Positions 1 to 8,000 of a DNA stretch of 22,944 bases are shown one piece after another. A program made the translations under genes and the position numbers. The DNA comes from Pelagophyceae sp. CCMP2097 (taxonomy: Eukaryota; Sar; Pelagophyceae): assembly GCA_026770575.1 (NCBI GenBank), contig MU657298.1, positions 18,686-41,629 on the forward strand, read 5' to 3'. The notes under the pieces are model-generated. The model was not told the origin of the DNA. It ran no database searches and worked only from the letters and a program-made list of their open reading frames with translations. Position 1 is the stretch's first letter; every line of letters starts with the position of its first letter.

Positions 1-227
1 GACCCGGGCCTTCATTTAAAAACGCCCTCTGTCCACCTGGATGCCCGCGCCCCAGGGGGAGTCGTGCTCCGCACTCTCAGTCTGCTTTGTAGTCCCAACA
101 CACAACACCCACCTTAGGAATTCCTACGACCCCAAGTAGGAATCCTTCTTCTTCTATTATGCACTCCACTGTCACTGAGGCAATCCTAGTTGGAAGACCG
201 ACAACCAAGATACTTCACAAACTTCAA

Positions 228-290
228 CCACCCTTGGGCGAAGCTTTCTTGGATCAGGTGGTTTTTCACCCTTGGGCGAAGCCTTCTTGT
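228..290. repeat. Two-copy 22-nt direct repeat
   Basis: CACCCTTGGGCGAAGC is followed by TTTCTTG in the first copy (about 230-250) and by CTTCTTG in the second (about 270-290). The copies are 40 nt apart and nearly identical. Function unknown. Confidence 0.7.
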
Positions 291-459
291 GACTTGTACA
301 GTTGTAGCCTAGGAATTCCTACTAGGCCTGCGCCAGTTCTAGAAACTGACGCGGCGGGCACTACTTCCTCCTCTCCACCGCGCAACACACCCCAAAACAC
401 ACCAAACATCGGCCACGCCGTCCGCGGGCCCACACTGTGCTGGTATGCCTAGCCCGCGA

Positions 460-920
460 TCAATCGCCTCGGCGTGCGAATATAAGGCCCGCCCGCCCTC
501 GAAATGAGCCGCCGGAAGACAATACGGGCCGGCTGACATTCGGTGCTGTATAAAACCGACCGGGGCTCCATTCAGTGAGGCGGACGAGTCGCTTGACTCG
601 TCGCTCCTGCCTAAGGGCCGGCGGCCAGCCCGTCACACTCCGTGTCTCCACCTCTTTCCCGGGATATAAATAACCAACCCTCACCTCACACACGCTGTTA
701 ATAGACGCAGTAGACCTAATACCTTTGAGTACACGCAACGAACGCACTCGCAAGCGAGGGAACGAAACGCCTCTCTGAAGGTGATGTCACAATGGTCCAG
801 ACGGGAACTGAACCGTAACCGAGTGTACTGGCACGATCACAGCGCGAGACGACACGTCGGTCCCCTCGTTGGGGGGTCAAATGTTCTTTAGGAAATACAC
901 ATCACTAGTAATTCCTAGAC
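460..920. mobile_element. Possible LTR-like remnant
   Basis: The segment has promoter-like TATAAAA at 549-555 and TATAAATA near 664. A GACGAGTCGCTTGACTCGTC hairpin (about 583-602) and a stretch beginning TGGTCCAGACGGGAACTGAA at about 793 follow. The last of these resembles a primer-binding site, because its complement carries a T-arm-like GGTTC. No gag or pol coding and no second LTR is present, so this is a weak call. It may instead be the promoter region of an unseen gene. Confidence 0.2.
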
Positions 921-1325
921 CGCCCGCGTGCCCTCGGGTGCGCGGGTCGGCTTGATCCTCCAACAGCAAGAGATGCTGTCGTCGAGGTTCAGAAGAAGAA
1001 GAACGTTGCGTCCTCGTCAACGCACTTGCCCATTGGATTTGATGGGAAAGTCAGTTCCCCTTTGGGGAGTTGGGAAGTCCCTTCTCGGGGCCCCGGGAAG
1101 CCTCCACTCGGAACGCCGTGCCTCGACGGGACCTCGACCTCACCGTCGACTCGCACCGGCCTCTCGGCAAGCCTTGTGCCTAGCCGCACGGGCGCGACGA
1201 ACTCGACTCGAACGCGGCCCTGGCCGGCGCCACTTTCTGGCCCCTCCCTTGCGACGGCGCCGCCTTCTGCCCCCTCCCGGGATCCGCCGTCGACACCAGC
1301 CGGGTCGATTCGAAAAAACGTGTCG

Positions 1326-3168
1326 CTATGCGGCGCGCGCCTCTCGCGCCTCGCGGCGCGCGGCGGCGAGGGGCCCCGTGTAGAGGTGGTGCCGCATGGC
1401 GCCGGCGAAGCGGATGCCGTTGAAGATGCCAAAGGAGAGCCAGATGCCGGTGAGCGAGTCGCCGTAGCGGCGGATGGAGAGGATCAGCGCCGCCGACGCG
1501 AAAAACGAGTTGCGCGCGAGGGGGAAGAAGGCGCGGTGGCCCTGCATGATGCCCTCGCCGACAAAAGTGACGCCGTTGAGCAGCTGCAGGACGGCGCCGA
1601 TGACGGCGGGCGCGCGCGCGGCGTCGCGCACGGCGGCGACGGGCGTGAAGACGCCGAGCAATGGTAGCGCCGCCAGCTGGAGCATGGCCAGCACCGCGCC
1701 GAGCGCCGCCCCCCAGCCGAGCATGCGGTCCGCCACGGCCAGCGCCGGCTGCGCGCCGCCGCCAGCCGAATCCGGCGCGTTGATCGTCGCCGGCACGAGG
1801 ATCGCCGCGACGGCCGACATGGCGAAGAGCACGACACCTGCGCGCGTCAGTCCCCGGGCGGGCGCGCGGCGGCGGTCCTCCGGGGCGCGGGAGTGCGCCG
1901 CCGAGCTGCCACGTCTGCATGGCGATGGTGTGCGCCGCCGCGGCGTCGCCGGAGATGGCCTGCGTCGCGCGCGCGACGGCGAGGAGGGCGCAGTTCAGCG
2001 ACAGCGACCGCGCGAGCACGCCGAGGCCGCCTACGCGCGCTCTGTGGGCCGCCGCGCGCGGGCTGCGTAAGACGTCGGGGGCGAACCGGCGAGGAGCGGT
2101 GCCAGCGACGCGGCCGACGGCGGGCGCCACGTCGCGAGGCCGCCGATGATGCCTTTTTTCGCGAGCAGGACGCCGTACGCCGCCGCCGCCGCGACCTCGG
2201 CGACGCCCGTGGCGACGGCGGCGCCGCGCACGCCCATGCCGAGCGCGAAGATGCAGATCGGGTCCAGCACGGCGTTGATCGACTGCGTCGCGAGCGTCAC
2301 GCGCAGCGGCGTGGCCACGTCGAGGAGGCCTCGGAACGTCGCGAAGCCCACAAAGGCCAGCATCGCGGGCACCAGCGCCAGCGCGCGCACGAAGAGGTAC
2401 TCCGTCGCGAGGCCGCGCGTCGCCGCAGACGCCTGGCGCCCGCCTCGAGCGGCGGTGCGGCGGCGGCGCGCAGGGCCGAGGGGCGCACCGTCGCCGGCAG
2501 CACGGCCCGGAGCGCCTGCGCCGGCCAGCCGGCGACGGCCAGCGTGGCGCAGGCGCCGATGACGGCGGACACAAAGGCGGCGTCCTGGACGCGCTGCCTC
2601 AGCACGGCCGCGTCGCCCGCGGCGTTGGCCGACGCGACGAGCGGCGTCACGACCGACGGCAAAAAGCTCACGACGACGAAGATGCTCTGGAAGACCTGGT
2701 TCGCCGCGCCGAGCGCCGCGAGCGCCTGCAAGCGGGTATCGCGGCGGGTGTCGCGGCGGTTTTGCGGGACGAAAGGCGGACGGAGGGCGGACGGGAGGCG
2801 CTGTGCGGCGGGGTTCGCGCCTCCGTGGACCCGGTTTGGCCGACCCAGAACGTGTCGACGGTGCCGACGAGCGGCAGCACGAAAAGGTTGGCCACCGCGG
2901 GCAGCGCCAGCAGCAGAATGCGCTTGTCGAGCGCGTCGCCGCGCGGCCAGAAGCCCGGCGCCGCCGCCGCGCCGCCGGCCGCCGCCGCGACGTCCGCCAC
3001 CGCGCCGTCCGCCGCCGCTGCCGCGCCGCGGCCGACCCAGCGCCGCGCCGCCGCCGCGGGACCGCGCCGCCCAAGGCCCGGCGCCGCATGCACCGCCGCC
3101 GCGGGGCTCGCCAGCGAATACGACGAGCTCCACTGCAGCACCACCAGCAGCGGCCCCACGAGCAGCAT
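1326..3168 (-). CDS. MATE-family multidrug/toxin extrusion transporter, five exons
   Basis: Predicted 524-aa integral membrane antiporter of the MATE family (substrate export coupled to H+ or Na+). Exons (-): 3168-2821, 2725-2489, 2432-2087, 2030-1899, 1837-1326. Frames join exactly. After an N-terminal hydrophobic stretch and a low-complexity Ala/Gly/Arg linker come family-like segments: ALPAVANLFVLPLVGTVDTF; VGQTGSTEALAALGAANQ (across intron 1); FRGLLDVATPLRV; AVLDPICIFALGMGVRGAA; GDAAAAHTIAMQTWQLGG; then LNGVTFVGEGIMQGHRAFF near the C-terminus. Introns 2 and 3 are GT-AG and both 56 nt. Introns 1 (2726-2820) and 4 (1838-1898) need GC donors. A GT donor at 2844 also keeps frame for intron 1 but would delete the conserved VGQTG. 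The start is the first ATG. The first 30 residues could be a signal or plastid presequence, which is not certain. Substrate unknown. Confidence 0.85.
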
Positions 3169-3263
3169 CCCGCCAGGCGAGCGCAGCGCAGCTGACGTCT
3201 GAGACTATAGGAATCCTACTAGGATTATTCCTAGAATAATTATTGTAGGAATTCCTAGGAATT
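3169..3263. repeat. TAGGAATTCCTA palindrome cluster upstream of MATE
   Basis: AT-rich spacer with TAGGAATCCTACTAGGATT at about 3208 and two overlapping perfect TAGGAATTCCTA copies at 3246-3257 and 3256-3267. It lies just upstream of the MATE start and abuts the left end of the 3264-4390 element. It may be promoter DNA, transposon-end debris or both. Confidence 0.6.
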
Positions 3264-4390
3264 CCTAGTCTTATATGCCGGCCGATAGACTTTTTCTAGT
3301 AAACACACACTGGCGAAAACGCCGAATAAGTTCGGAAAAAAAGACTTGAACACACACGAACTACTGGCGTGGTGGGCGCGCGCGGAACACTTGGGTTCAC
3401 CTTTAGAGTCTGGCCACGCCGTCTTATAGGCTCGATGCCCTCGCATGGCGATTTTGGGGGCACAAGCATCGCTGCGCGTGCGCTTTTTTATGGGTACCTT
3501 TTGCACCTTGCTGGTATCGAGTCCCATCCTGCGTGCATGCATGCCCACTCTCCCAATTTTGCATGAGCGTACGCGCAAGGTGATTCCCGCGGCATCCACG
3601 GTCCTAACGTTCTTCGAAATCGAAAGAATGCACTCAGTGGTGGGCATATTGCGTCTTTAAGCGTGCTTTTATCTGAGGGCCGCCATCGGACGCGCACGTC
3701 GAAAATCCCGGGTTTTAGAGTGCAGTGGGCCGCTTGGGGTCATCAACGAGCACCCTGCCAAGTGCGAGTTGACGGGATCGTGAATTGACGACATGCGGCC
3801 CCATCTGGCAGGCTCACGCTCCCGTCATCAAATTGGTGTTGACCCAGTGGTCGCTAGCAGCGTGCTGACGCCCCTAATTTTGCCTCACGTTGTAGTTCAT
3901 GTACCTCTATACCTCCGGGTACAAAAGTTCCGCCGACGACGCCATCCTCATCGAGCCAGAGCCGCCTGCTGGGGTCCCCGCGTGTCGTCTCCAAATTATT
4001 TTGCCACCTTCGTCAACATGAAGACCCTTTGGTACACGATAGCTTGATCCTAGACCCGGATGGGGGTCCCAGAGGACCCCCAAGCACTCTGGAGGCCGCG
4101 CACGTGGTTCTATGTAGAGGCATATTCATCGCCATTGACCTTGCACAATCGACCTCAGTCCCCAACTATTAATGTAATGGCGGCTGCAGGGGCTCTATGG
4201 TCGAAATAGTTTCTTGGGGTCGTCGACACTGGACACACAGAGGGGGTCTCAACTCTAAAGCCGACGTAGAACCCAGTAGAAGGCGCCTTTCTCACGCATG
4301 AGTAGTGTATGTTCAGAGGAAAGTAGATGATCAAGCAAATTTCAGAGTGTGTTTACTAAAAAGAGTCTACCGGCCGGCATAAGTCTAGGG
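3264..4390. mobile_element. 1.13 kb non-autonomous element with about 47-nt terminal inverted repeats
   Basis: The left end (3264-3310) reads CCTAGTCTTATATGCCGGCC followed by GATAGAC, TTTTT and AGTAAACACACAC. The reverse complement of the right end (4344-4390) reads CCTAGACTTATGCCGGCC, then GGTAGACT, TTTTT and AGTAAACACACTC. Identity is roughly 85 percent with small indels. No transposase is recognisable inside. A GGGGGTCC / GGACCCCC hairpin lies at 4062-4081. No convincing target duplication was found because both ends overlap CCTAG sequence. Probably a decayed MITE-like DNA transposon. Confidence 0.6.
3899..4021 (+). CDS. Short ORF, possible gene fragment
   Basis: A 40-codon frame starting ATG TAC CTC, with GC3-rich codons and the peptide segments SSADDAILIEPEPPAG and RLQIILPPSS, inside the 3264-4390 element. 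The codon use looks more like the genes than like the surrounding AT-rich DNA, but the frame is short and I recognise no family. It may be a captured exon or a chance ORF. Confidence 0.15.
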   Translation: MYLYTSGYKSSADDAILIEPEPPAGVPACRLQIILPPSST

Positions 4391-5055
4391 GTTGAAAATG
4401 AGGCTTTCAAAGAAAAAAGCTAAAGTGACCTTGCATTTGACGTAAAATCGGCGGAGGTCGGTGAGGCGGGTTCGCGATTTGCGACAACGCCAATATTTGG
4501 GGAGGAGGTGTTGGGCGGCGCCCAACGGCCTGTGTGTCAATCTTGTGGATGTCGCAAATCTAGCGGACCCATAGTTTCCTTTTCGGTGGATTTTGGGGGG
4601 ATTTTAAAAATTGTATAGAGCGCTTCTGAACATTTGGACTGCATATTCGTGGATGACAGAAGAAGTTGAGAGTTCAACGCTTCCGGAAGAACTTTGATTT
4701 CTTTGCGGAAAATCCGAAATTGTTCGCCGAGTACCGTCGGAAGCTATGCCAAACGGCTAGAGGGTGAGACGAGTGGCCCCCTAGATGGCGGGCCGGGGCC
4801 GCCGCCTCAGCCCTCCAGCGTCGACCGCGGCGTGGTAGATGTCAGGCCCCTTTGCCAGAATGATAATAGTATGAGAAAAAAATGCCATCTTTGTGCACTC
4901 GCCGCGCGATGAGCTTACGGCCAATGACGATGAAAATTGGCTTGTGGGTTATCTCTCGGCGAGCTCTCCCGGCATGCGGAATCTTGGCGCCAACGGCGAC
5001 CTTTTTATTTTTTACAATTTTCAGTTTCACCCCCTAAAGTCTAGTCTCAGTACTA
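4391..5055. other. Gene-poor spacer
   Basis: No gene recognised. A short inverted pair GATTTGCGAC (about 4486) / GTCGCAAATC (about 4549) brackets the palindrome-like TTGGGCGGCGCCCAA near 4512. The rest is mixed-composition DNA without further structure that I can support. Confidence 0.5.
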
Positions 5056-5420
5056 AGAATAGAATTCAGATTAAGAACCGGCTAAGCGGGAAAAATTCAG
5101 AGGCCGGAATATGCCGTTAATAGCGGTTTTGACGCTGCCAGGGGACGCGCCTAGGTCCCCTCCTTCCACCCCCAAATCAAGGCGTCCGTGGAAGTCCTCT
5201 GAGAGAAATTTAGCCTAGGCAGAGTCCGGACCGACCATCGGTTCCTAAAAAAGCGCCGGTCAGATTAAGAACCGGGCCCCTGGAGCCGGATAATATCCCA
5301 ATAAGGGATTTAATGGATTTTTATTGGGTCTTATAAATGCCTTATTGAGATATTGAACGTCTTTTGTCGATTTTTTCGTCGGTTCTTAATCTGACCTGGT
5401 TCTTAATGTGAGTTCTATTC
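5056..5420. mobile_element. Nested inverted-repeat element (MITE-like)
   Basis: The outer inverted repeats are 5056-5081 (AGAATAGAATTCAGATTAAG and AACCGG) and 5395-5420 (reverse complement AGAATAGAACTCACATTAAG and AACCAGG), about 3 mismatches in 26. Inside lies a second, perfect 17-nt pair at 5258-5274 (GGTCAGATTAAGAACCG) and 5380-5396. The shared core ATTAAGAACC suggests one copy inserted into another, or terminal duplication. There is no coding capacity. A single related arm, GGTTCTTAATGTGT, also lies at 11410-11423. Confidence 0.6.
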
Positions 5421-5426
5421 TAGATG

Positions 5427-5489
5427 AGGACCCGAAGGGTCCTTGCCGTTTAATCAACGTCAGTTTACGGCAAGGGCCCTTCGGGTCCT
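5427..5489. repeat. Strong 23-bp-stem hairpin
   Basis: Arms 5427-5449 (AGGACCCGAAGGGTCC then TTGCCGT) and 5467-5489 pair over 23 bp with one mismatch around a 17-nt loop. Each arm is itself partly palindromic (GGACCC-GAA-GGGTCC), so a cruciform or folded RNA is possible. It sits directly between the inverted-repeat element and a CTGT microsatellite and recurs in related form near 22331. Confidence 0.8.
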
Positions 5490-5510
5490 TTGATTGAAGG
5501 ATTACCAGGG

Positions 5511-5575
5511 GCAATTTTGTCTGTCCGTCTGTCTGTCTGTCCTTCTGTCCTTCTGTCTGTCCTTCTGTAATTCCG
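5511..5575 (+). repeat. CTGT/CTTCTGTC microsatellite with conserved flank
   Basis: GCAATTTTGTCTGTCCGTCT leads into repeated CTGT and CCTTCTGT units and ends in TAATTCCG. The same flank and array occur on the opposite strand at about 22232-22273, so this is a defined dispersed repeat rather than a random microsatellite. Confidence 0.75.
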
Positions 5576-5599
5576 TGAGGTTCCACTTTGGGAAGAAAA

Positions 5600-5790
5600 G
5601 GGCAGCAACTCGGCTGATTCAGCGATTGGTGGTTGATGCGATTGCTAAAATTGGGAGTGGAGGTCGAGCAGGAGCCTCATTGGAATCATCATAGAAGAAG
5701 TTTTTGGTCACAGGTTCGAATCTGGTCGGCGGCAAAAAAAACAAAAAAAGAAATAGCATAATAAATAATAATAAAAATATAAGGAGGATT
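5600..5790 (+). repeat. SINE-like stretch with Pol III B-box and A-rich tail
   Basis: GGTTCGAATC at 5713-5722 matches the tRNA T-arm / Pol III B-box consensus. About 55 nt upstream, TTGGGAGTGGAGG is a poor A-box candidate. Directly downstream the DNA turns into A-rich sequence (AAAAAAAACAAAAAAAG and AATAATAATAAAAAT). A B-box followed by an A-rich tail is the layout of a tRNA-derived SINE. A foldable intact tRNA is not present: the 5' acceptor strand complementary to CGGCGGC is missing. Confidence 0.35.
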
Positions 5791-5910
5791 TGAAGGTTCA
5801 GCGATTAGATAAATATTTTTAATTATTTACGTGGGCATTGCAATGGGATTTGTCTGTATCCTCCGCTCGAAGTCGGGTCCTCCGTGTGCCTCTGGCGCGC
5901 TCTTGTAATA

Positions 5911-5963
5911 TAGGATTCCTAGGTGGCACTGTAAAAAAAAAGGAAGGGGTATAGGAATTCCTA
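5911..5963. repeat. Palindrome and GGTGGCACTGTA motif
   Basis: GGATTCCTAGGTGGCACTGT at about 5913-5932 is followed by an A-run and a perfect TAGGAATTCCTA at 5952-5963. Almost the same string, with a 2-nt insertion, occurs at 20990-21013 upstream of the EamA gene. The match points to a common dispersed element. Confidence 0.6.
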
Positions 5964-6088
5964 TATATCAAACAACAGTATGGAATCAGGAATTACGTGT
6001 ATTACGTGTAATACCAGGAATGTTCTTAGTAAATCATTCCATGCGCTTCGGCGGATGTCGGTCGGAGGATTGATTTTGGTCGGTCGTT

Positions 6089-7652
6089 TTAGTCGCCGTC
6101 GTCGTCGTCGTCGTTGTCGTCGTCGTCGTTGAAGCGCGGCCGCTTTGTTGCTTTGAAGAAATCCTTGGCCGCGTGGACGGGTGCCCGCAGCGCTCGAGGT
6201 GGCCGCGTCGGCGGGGTGGCGATGCGGGTGGCCCGATGGCCCATGTAGGGTGGCGGCCGGCGCCTTGGCGGGCGCCGTGGCGGGCGTCGCTTTGGCGTGT
6301 TCGTCGGGTGTTGGGGCGTCGTGCGTCTTGGCGCCAGGCGTCTTCGCGTCGGACGTGGCGTCGCCCGCGGGCGCCGGGTCTTTTTCGGTCACCGGCCCGT
6401 CCTCAGTGACGGTCCGCGTCACGGCGAACGTTTTGTTCGCGTCCACGCATTTGTGGCGCGTTTCCACGGGCCTACATAAGAGAAGCGGGTCACGTCACTG
6501 GTCCTTCGAGCAAAACTGGGCCCGGTTCCGGGCGTTTGGCGCTACGGCGCGGTGTCGGGCGACGCGGCGTCGCGCGACGTGGCGTCGAACGCAAAGGTGT
6601 CGGTGGCGTCGACGCGCGCGACACCGTGCGCCCCGGTGGCCTGACTAAACGGCGTCGACCAACGAGGACTGCCGACGCATCTCTTCGCTGGGCGCGAGGC
6701 CGTTCCACCGATGTGGGGAGTCGTAGGGATCTCGGCGCACCGTCTGCGGGGAACGTGAGGCATTGTCGGCCTTCCTGGCGAACTTTTGTTTCTTCGCGGC
6801 CTGACGAGCAGGGCCCGAAAAGGGTGCGGGTGCGACCCGCACCCGCGCATCACCCGGGGTCGGGTGCGGGTGCGGGTCGGCCTTTTCAGCCGCGGGTGCG
6901 GGTGCGGGTGCGACGGCCGAGGGGTCGGGTGCGGGTGCGGGTCTGAGAAAATTAGGGACGGGTGCGGGTGCGGGTGCCAATTTCCGGACGCGGGCCTCGT
7001 CGCCCGGGCCTTGAAGGACACTTATCTTCCTATATTATGTTCCTTTATTCCAGCTCACGGGTGTTGCAACGCGTCGTCCTGTGGATTGGACCGGCGCTGC
7101 TTGATATCGCCAAGTCATGCCATCTTCGACTAATAGCATCCCTCTTCTTCCCCGCCGAACAAGACGTCCCGGCTGCGGTGCATAATGGCGCGTCGCCGAG
7201 ACACGGTCGTGCGGTCCCGCGGCCGCGGCGCGCGGTTGACGGCCGCTCCGCAGCAGGAGAAGCCACCGCCAGCCCGCGAGCCGATGCCTCGGACGACGTT
7301 GCCGCCCATGCCGCCCGGGCGCCCGGCCCGGGGCCCGCACGTGCGCACGCGTGCGATTCCCATTTTAGCGATTTAGCGATTAGGCGGGTGCGGGTGCGGG
7401 TGCTGAGCTTTTGCCGCGGGTGCGGGTGCGGGCGATCACGGGTGCGGGTGCGGGTCCGAGCTTCGGTGGGCGGGTGCGGGTGCGGGTGAACGGAACTTCG
7501 TTCACCCGCACCCGCACCCGCGCACCCTTTTCGGGCCCTGCTGACGAGACGACTTGAACCACGACGCGCAAAGCACCGACGCGGCGAGATGCATGCATCT
7601 CGGGAGGGGGGCGCACGTTCGCCGCCGGCCGGTTCGACTCCGCGTCGGACAT
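6089..7652 (-). CDS. Hypothetical multi-exon protein with acidic C-terminus, intron 1 enlarged by a transposon
   Basis: Tentative model. Exon 1 is 7652-7617 (MSDAESNRPAAN). Exon 2 is 6800-6664 (begins AAKKQKFARKADNASRS, contains DPYDSPHRWNGLAPSEEMRR). Exon 3 starts at 6471 (PVETRHKCVDANKTFAVTR, then Ala/Pro/Thr/Lys-rich). The last exon is about 6180-6089 and encodes KDFFKATKRPRF plus a run of Asp ending at a TAA (6091-6089). Exon 1 to 2 joins in phase 0 with a GTGCGC donor at 7616 and a CTCGTCAG acceptor ending at 6801. Exon 2 to 3 joins with GTTGGT/TAG (6663-6472). The splice between exon 3 and the Asp-rich exon is unresolved. If the exon 2 to 3 intron is not used, exon 2 simply ends at a TAG (6647-6645), giving a 63-aa protein. 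The CGT-repeat DNA at 6093-6130 encodes the poly-Asp tail in this frame. No family recognised. Confidence 0.4.
6822..6980. repeat. GGTGCG hexamer arrays, left subterminal
   Basis: Blocks of (GGGTGC)n in short runs of two to four units, separated by unique spacers, with a few units inverted (ACCCGCACCCGCGC). They belong to the left end of the hAT-like element. Confidence 0.85.
7185..7376 (+). CDS. Short ORF inside the hAT-like element
   Basis: Frame of 63 codons starting MARRRDTVVRSRGRG, rich in Arg and Pro, ending just before the right subterminal hexamer block. It has an ATG and gene-like GC3, so it might be the first exon of a deleted transposase or of a captured gene. No domain is recognisable. 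Could be chance. Confidence 0.2.
   Translation: MARRRDTVVRSRGRGARLTAAPQQEKPPPAREPMPRTTLPPMPPGRPARGPHVRTRAIPILAI
7382..7520. repeat. GGTGCG hexamer arrays, right subterminal
   Basis: Mirror block of the left array: several runs of GGGTGC separated by unique DNA (for example TGAGCTTTTGCCGC), inverted in the last 35 nt. Part of the hAT-like element. Confidence 0.85.
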
Positions 7653-8000
7653 GTTCCTTGCTTGCTTCCTGTTTTCGGGTTCTGCTACACTGTTTTTTTC
7701 AAGTTTCGACCTTGCTTGCTTAATATCCACCCTGGGTGGGGCTGGCCCAATAGGGTATATCCGCCTTCGCGGTGACAAAGTCAGTCACCCGAGCGAGATG
7801 GCTCGGATGCCATGCCGGCGAGGGTCGTTCTCGCGACAGATGTCGCGCGACCCCCTCGTGAAAGGAAGGGAGGCTAACATTAGGCCTGATTTTGGGTGGC
7901 CCATAACCTAGGTTTTGCCAGATAATCCGTTTTGGGTATTTTCGAGAGAAGTTTCGGATAATAGTGGCTGCCGTCTCGGCGCTCGGGCGCCTCGGTTAGC
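7653..8000. other. Repeat-bearing spacer upstream of the hypothetical gene
   Basis: At 7712-7737 it carries, on the - strand, the dispersed motif GGGTGGATATTAAGCAAGC, also found at 9702 and 16452. At 7882-7895 AGGCCTGATTTTGG is the inverted partner of 9473-9486. I see no gene. Confidence 0.5.

Larger units (their letters stand above)
1..1325. other. Gene-poor, repeat-rich left flank
   Basis: I see no supportable gene here. The stretch holds perfect TAGGAATTCCTA palindromes at 115-126 and 310-321, and a 22-nt direct repeat containing CACCCTTGGGCGAAG at about 228-250 and 268-290. It also holds an LTR-like segment (about 460-920) and a two-copy 30-nt repeat at about 1228-1290 (GGCGCC...CCCCTCCC), which lies in the likely 3' UTR of the MATE gene. 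Long open frames between 928 and 1667 are arginine/proline-rich translations of GC-rich DNA and match nothing I know. Confidence 0.6.
6809..7540. mobile_element. 732 bp hAT-like non-autonomous transposon with perfect 8-bp TSD
   Basis: The termini are perfect 20-nt inverted repeats, CAGGGCCCGAAAAGGGTGCG at 6809-6828 and its complement at 7521-7540. The element is flanked by an identical 8-bp duplication, CTGACGAG, at 6801-6808 and 7541-7548. CAGGG ends and an 8-bp duplication fit the hAT superfamily. Subterminal zones (about 6822-6980 and 7382-7520) are packed with the hexamer GGTGCG in both orientations, as expected for transposase-binding sites. The middle carries a short + frame (7185-7376) that could be the start of a lost protein. 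The intact duplication suggests recent insertion. It lies inside an intron of the predicted - strand gene. Confidence 0.85.

Noticed and set aside
790..815. tRNA gene remnant on - strand
   Set aside because: The GGTTCAGTTCC part resembles a T-arm, but no acceptor, D-arm or anticodon stem can be folded around it.
1180..2574. 464-codon open frame on - strand across the MATE gene
   Set aside because: Only the GLGVLARSLSLNCALLA segment of this frame is transporter. The rest is Arg/Ala/Pro-rich translation of the other phases, explained by intron 3 and frame changes.
1893..3239. 448-codon + strand frame opposite MATE
   Set aside because: Almost pure Arg/Ala/Pro, antisense to a clear membrane-protein gene. 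An artefact of GC-rich DNA without stops.
6090..6135. Simple CGT microsatellite only
   Set aside because: In one - frame it encodes an Asp-rich C-terminus ending in a stop after KDFFKATKRPRF, so a coding role is at least as likely.
6822..7520. Interstitial telomere-like (GGGTGC)n
   Set aside because: The unit is not a known telomere repeat and the arrays are subterminal parts of an element with inverted ends and target duplications.
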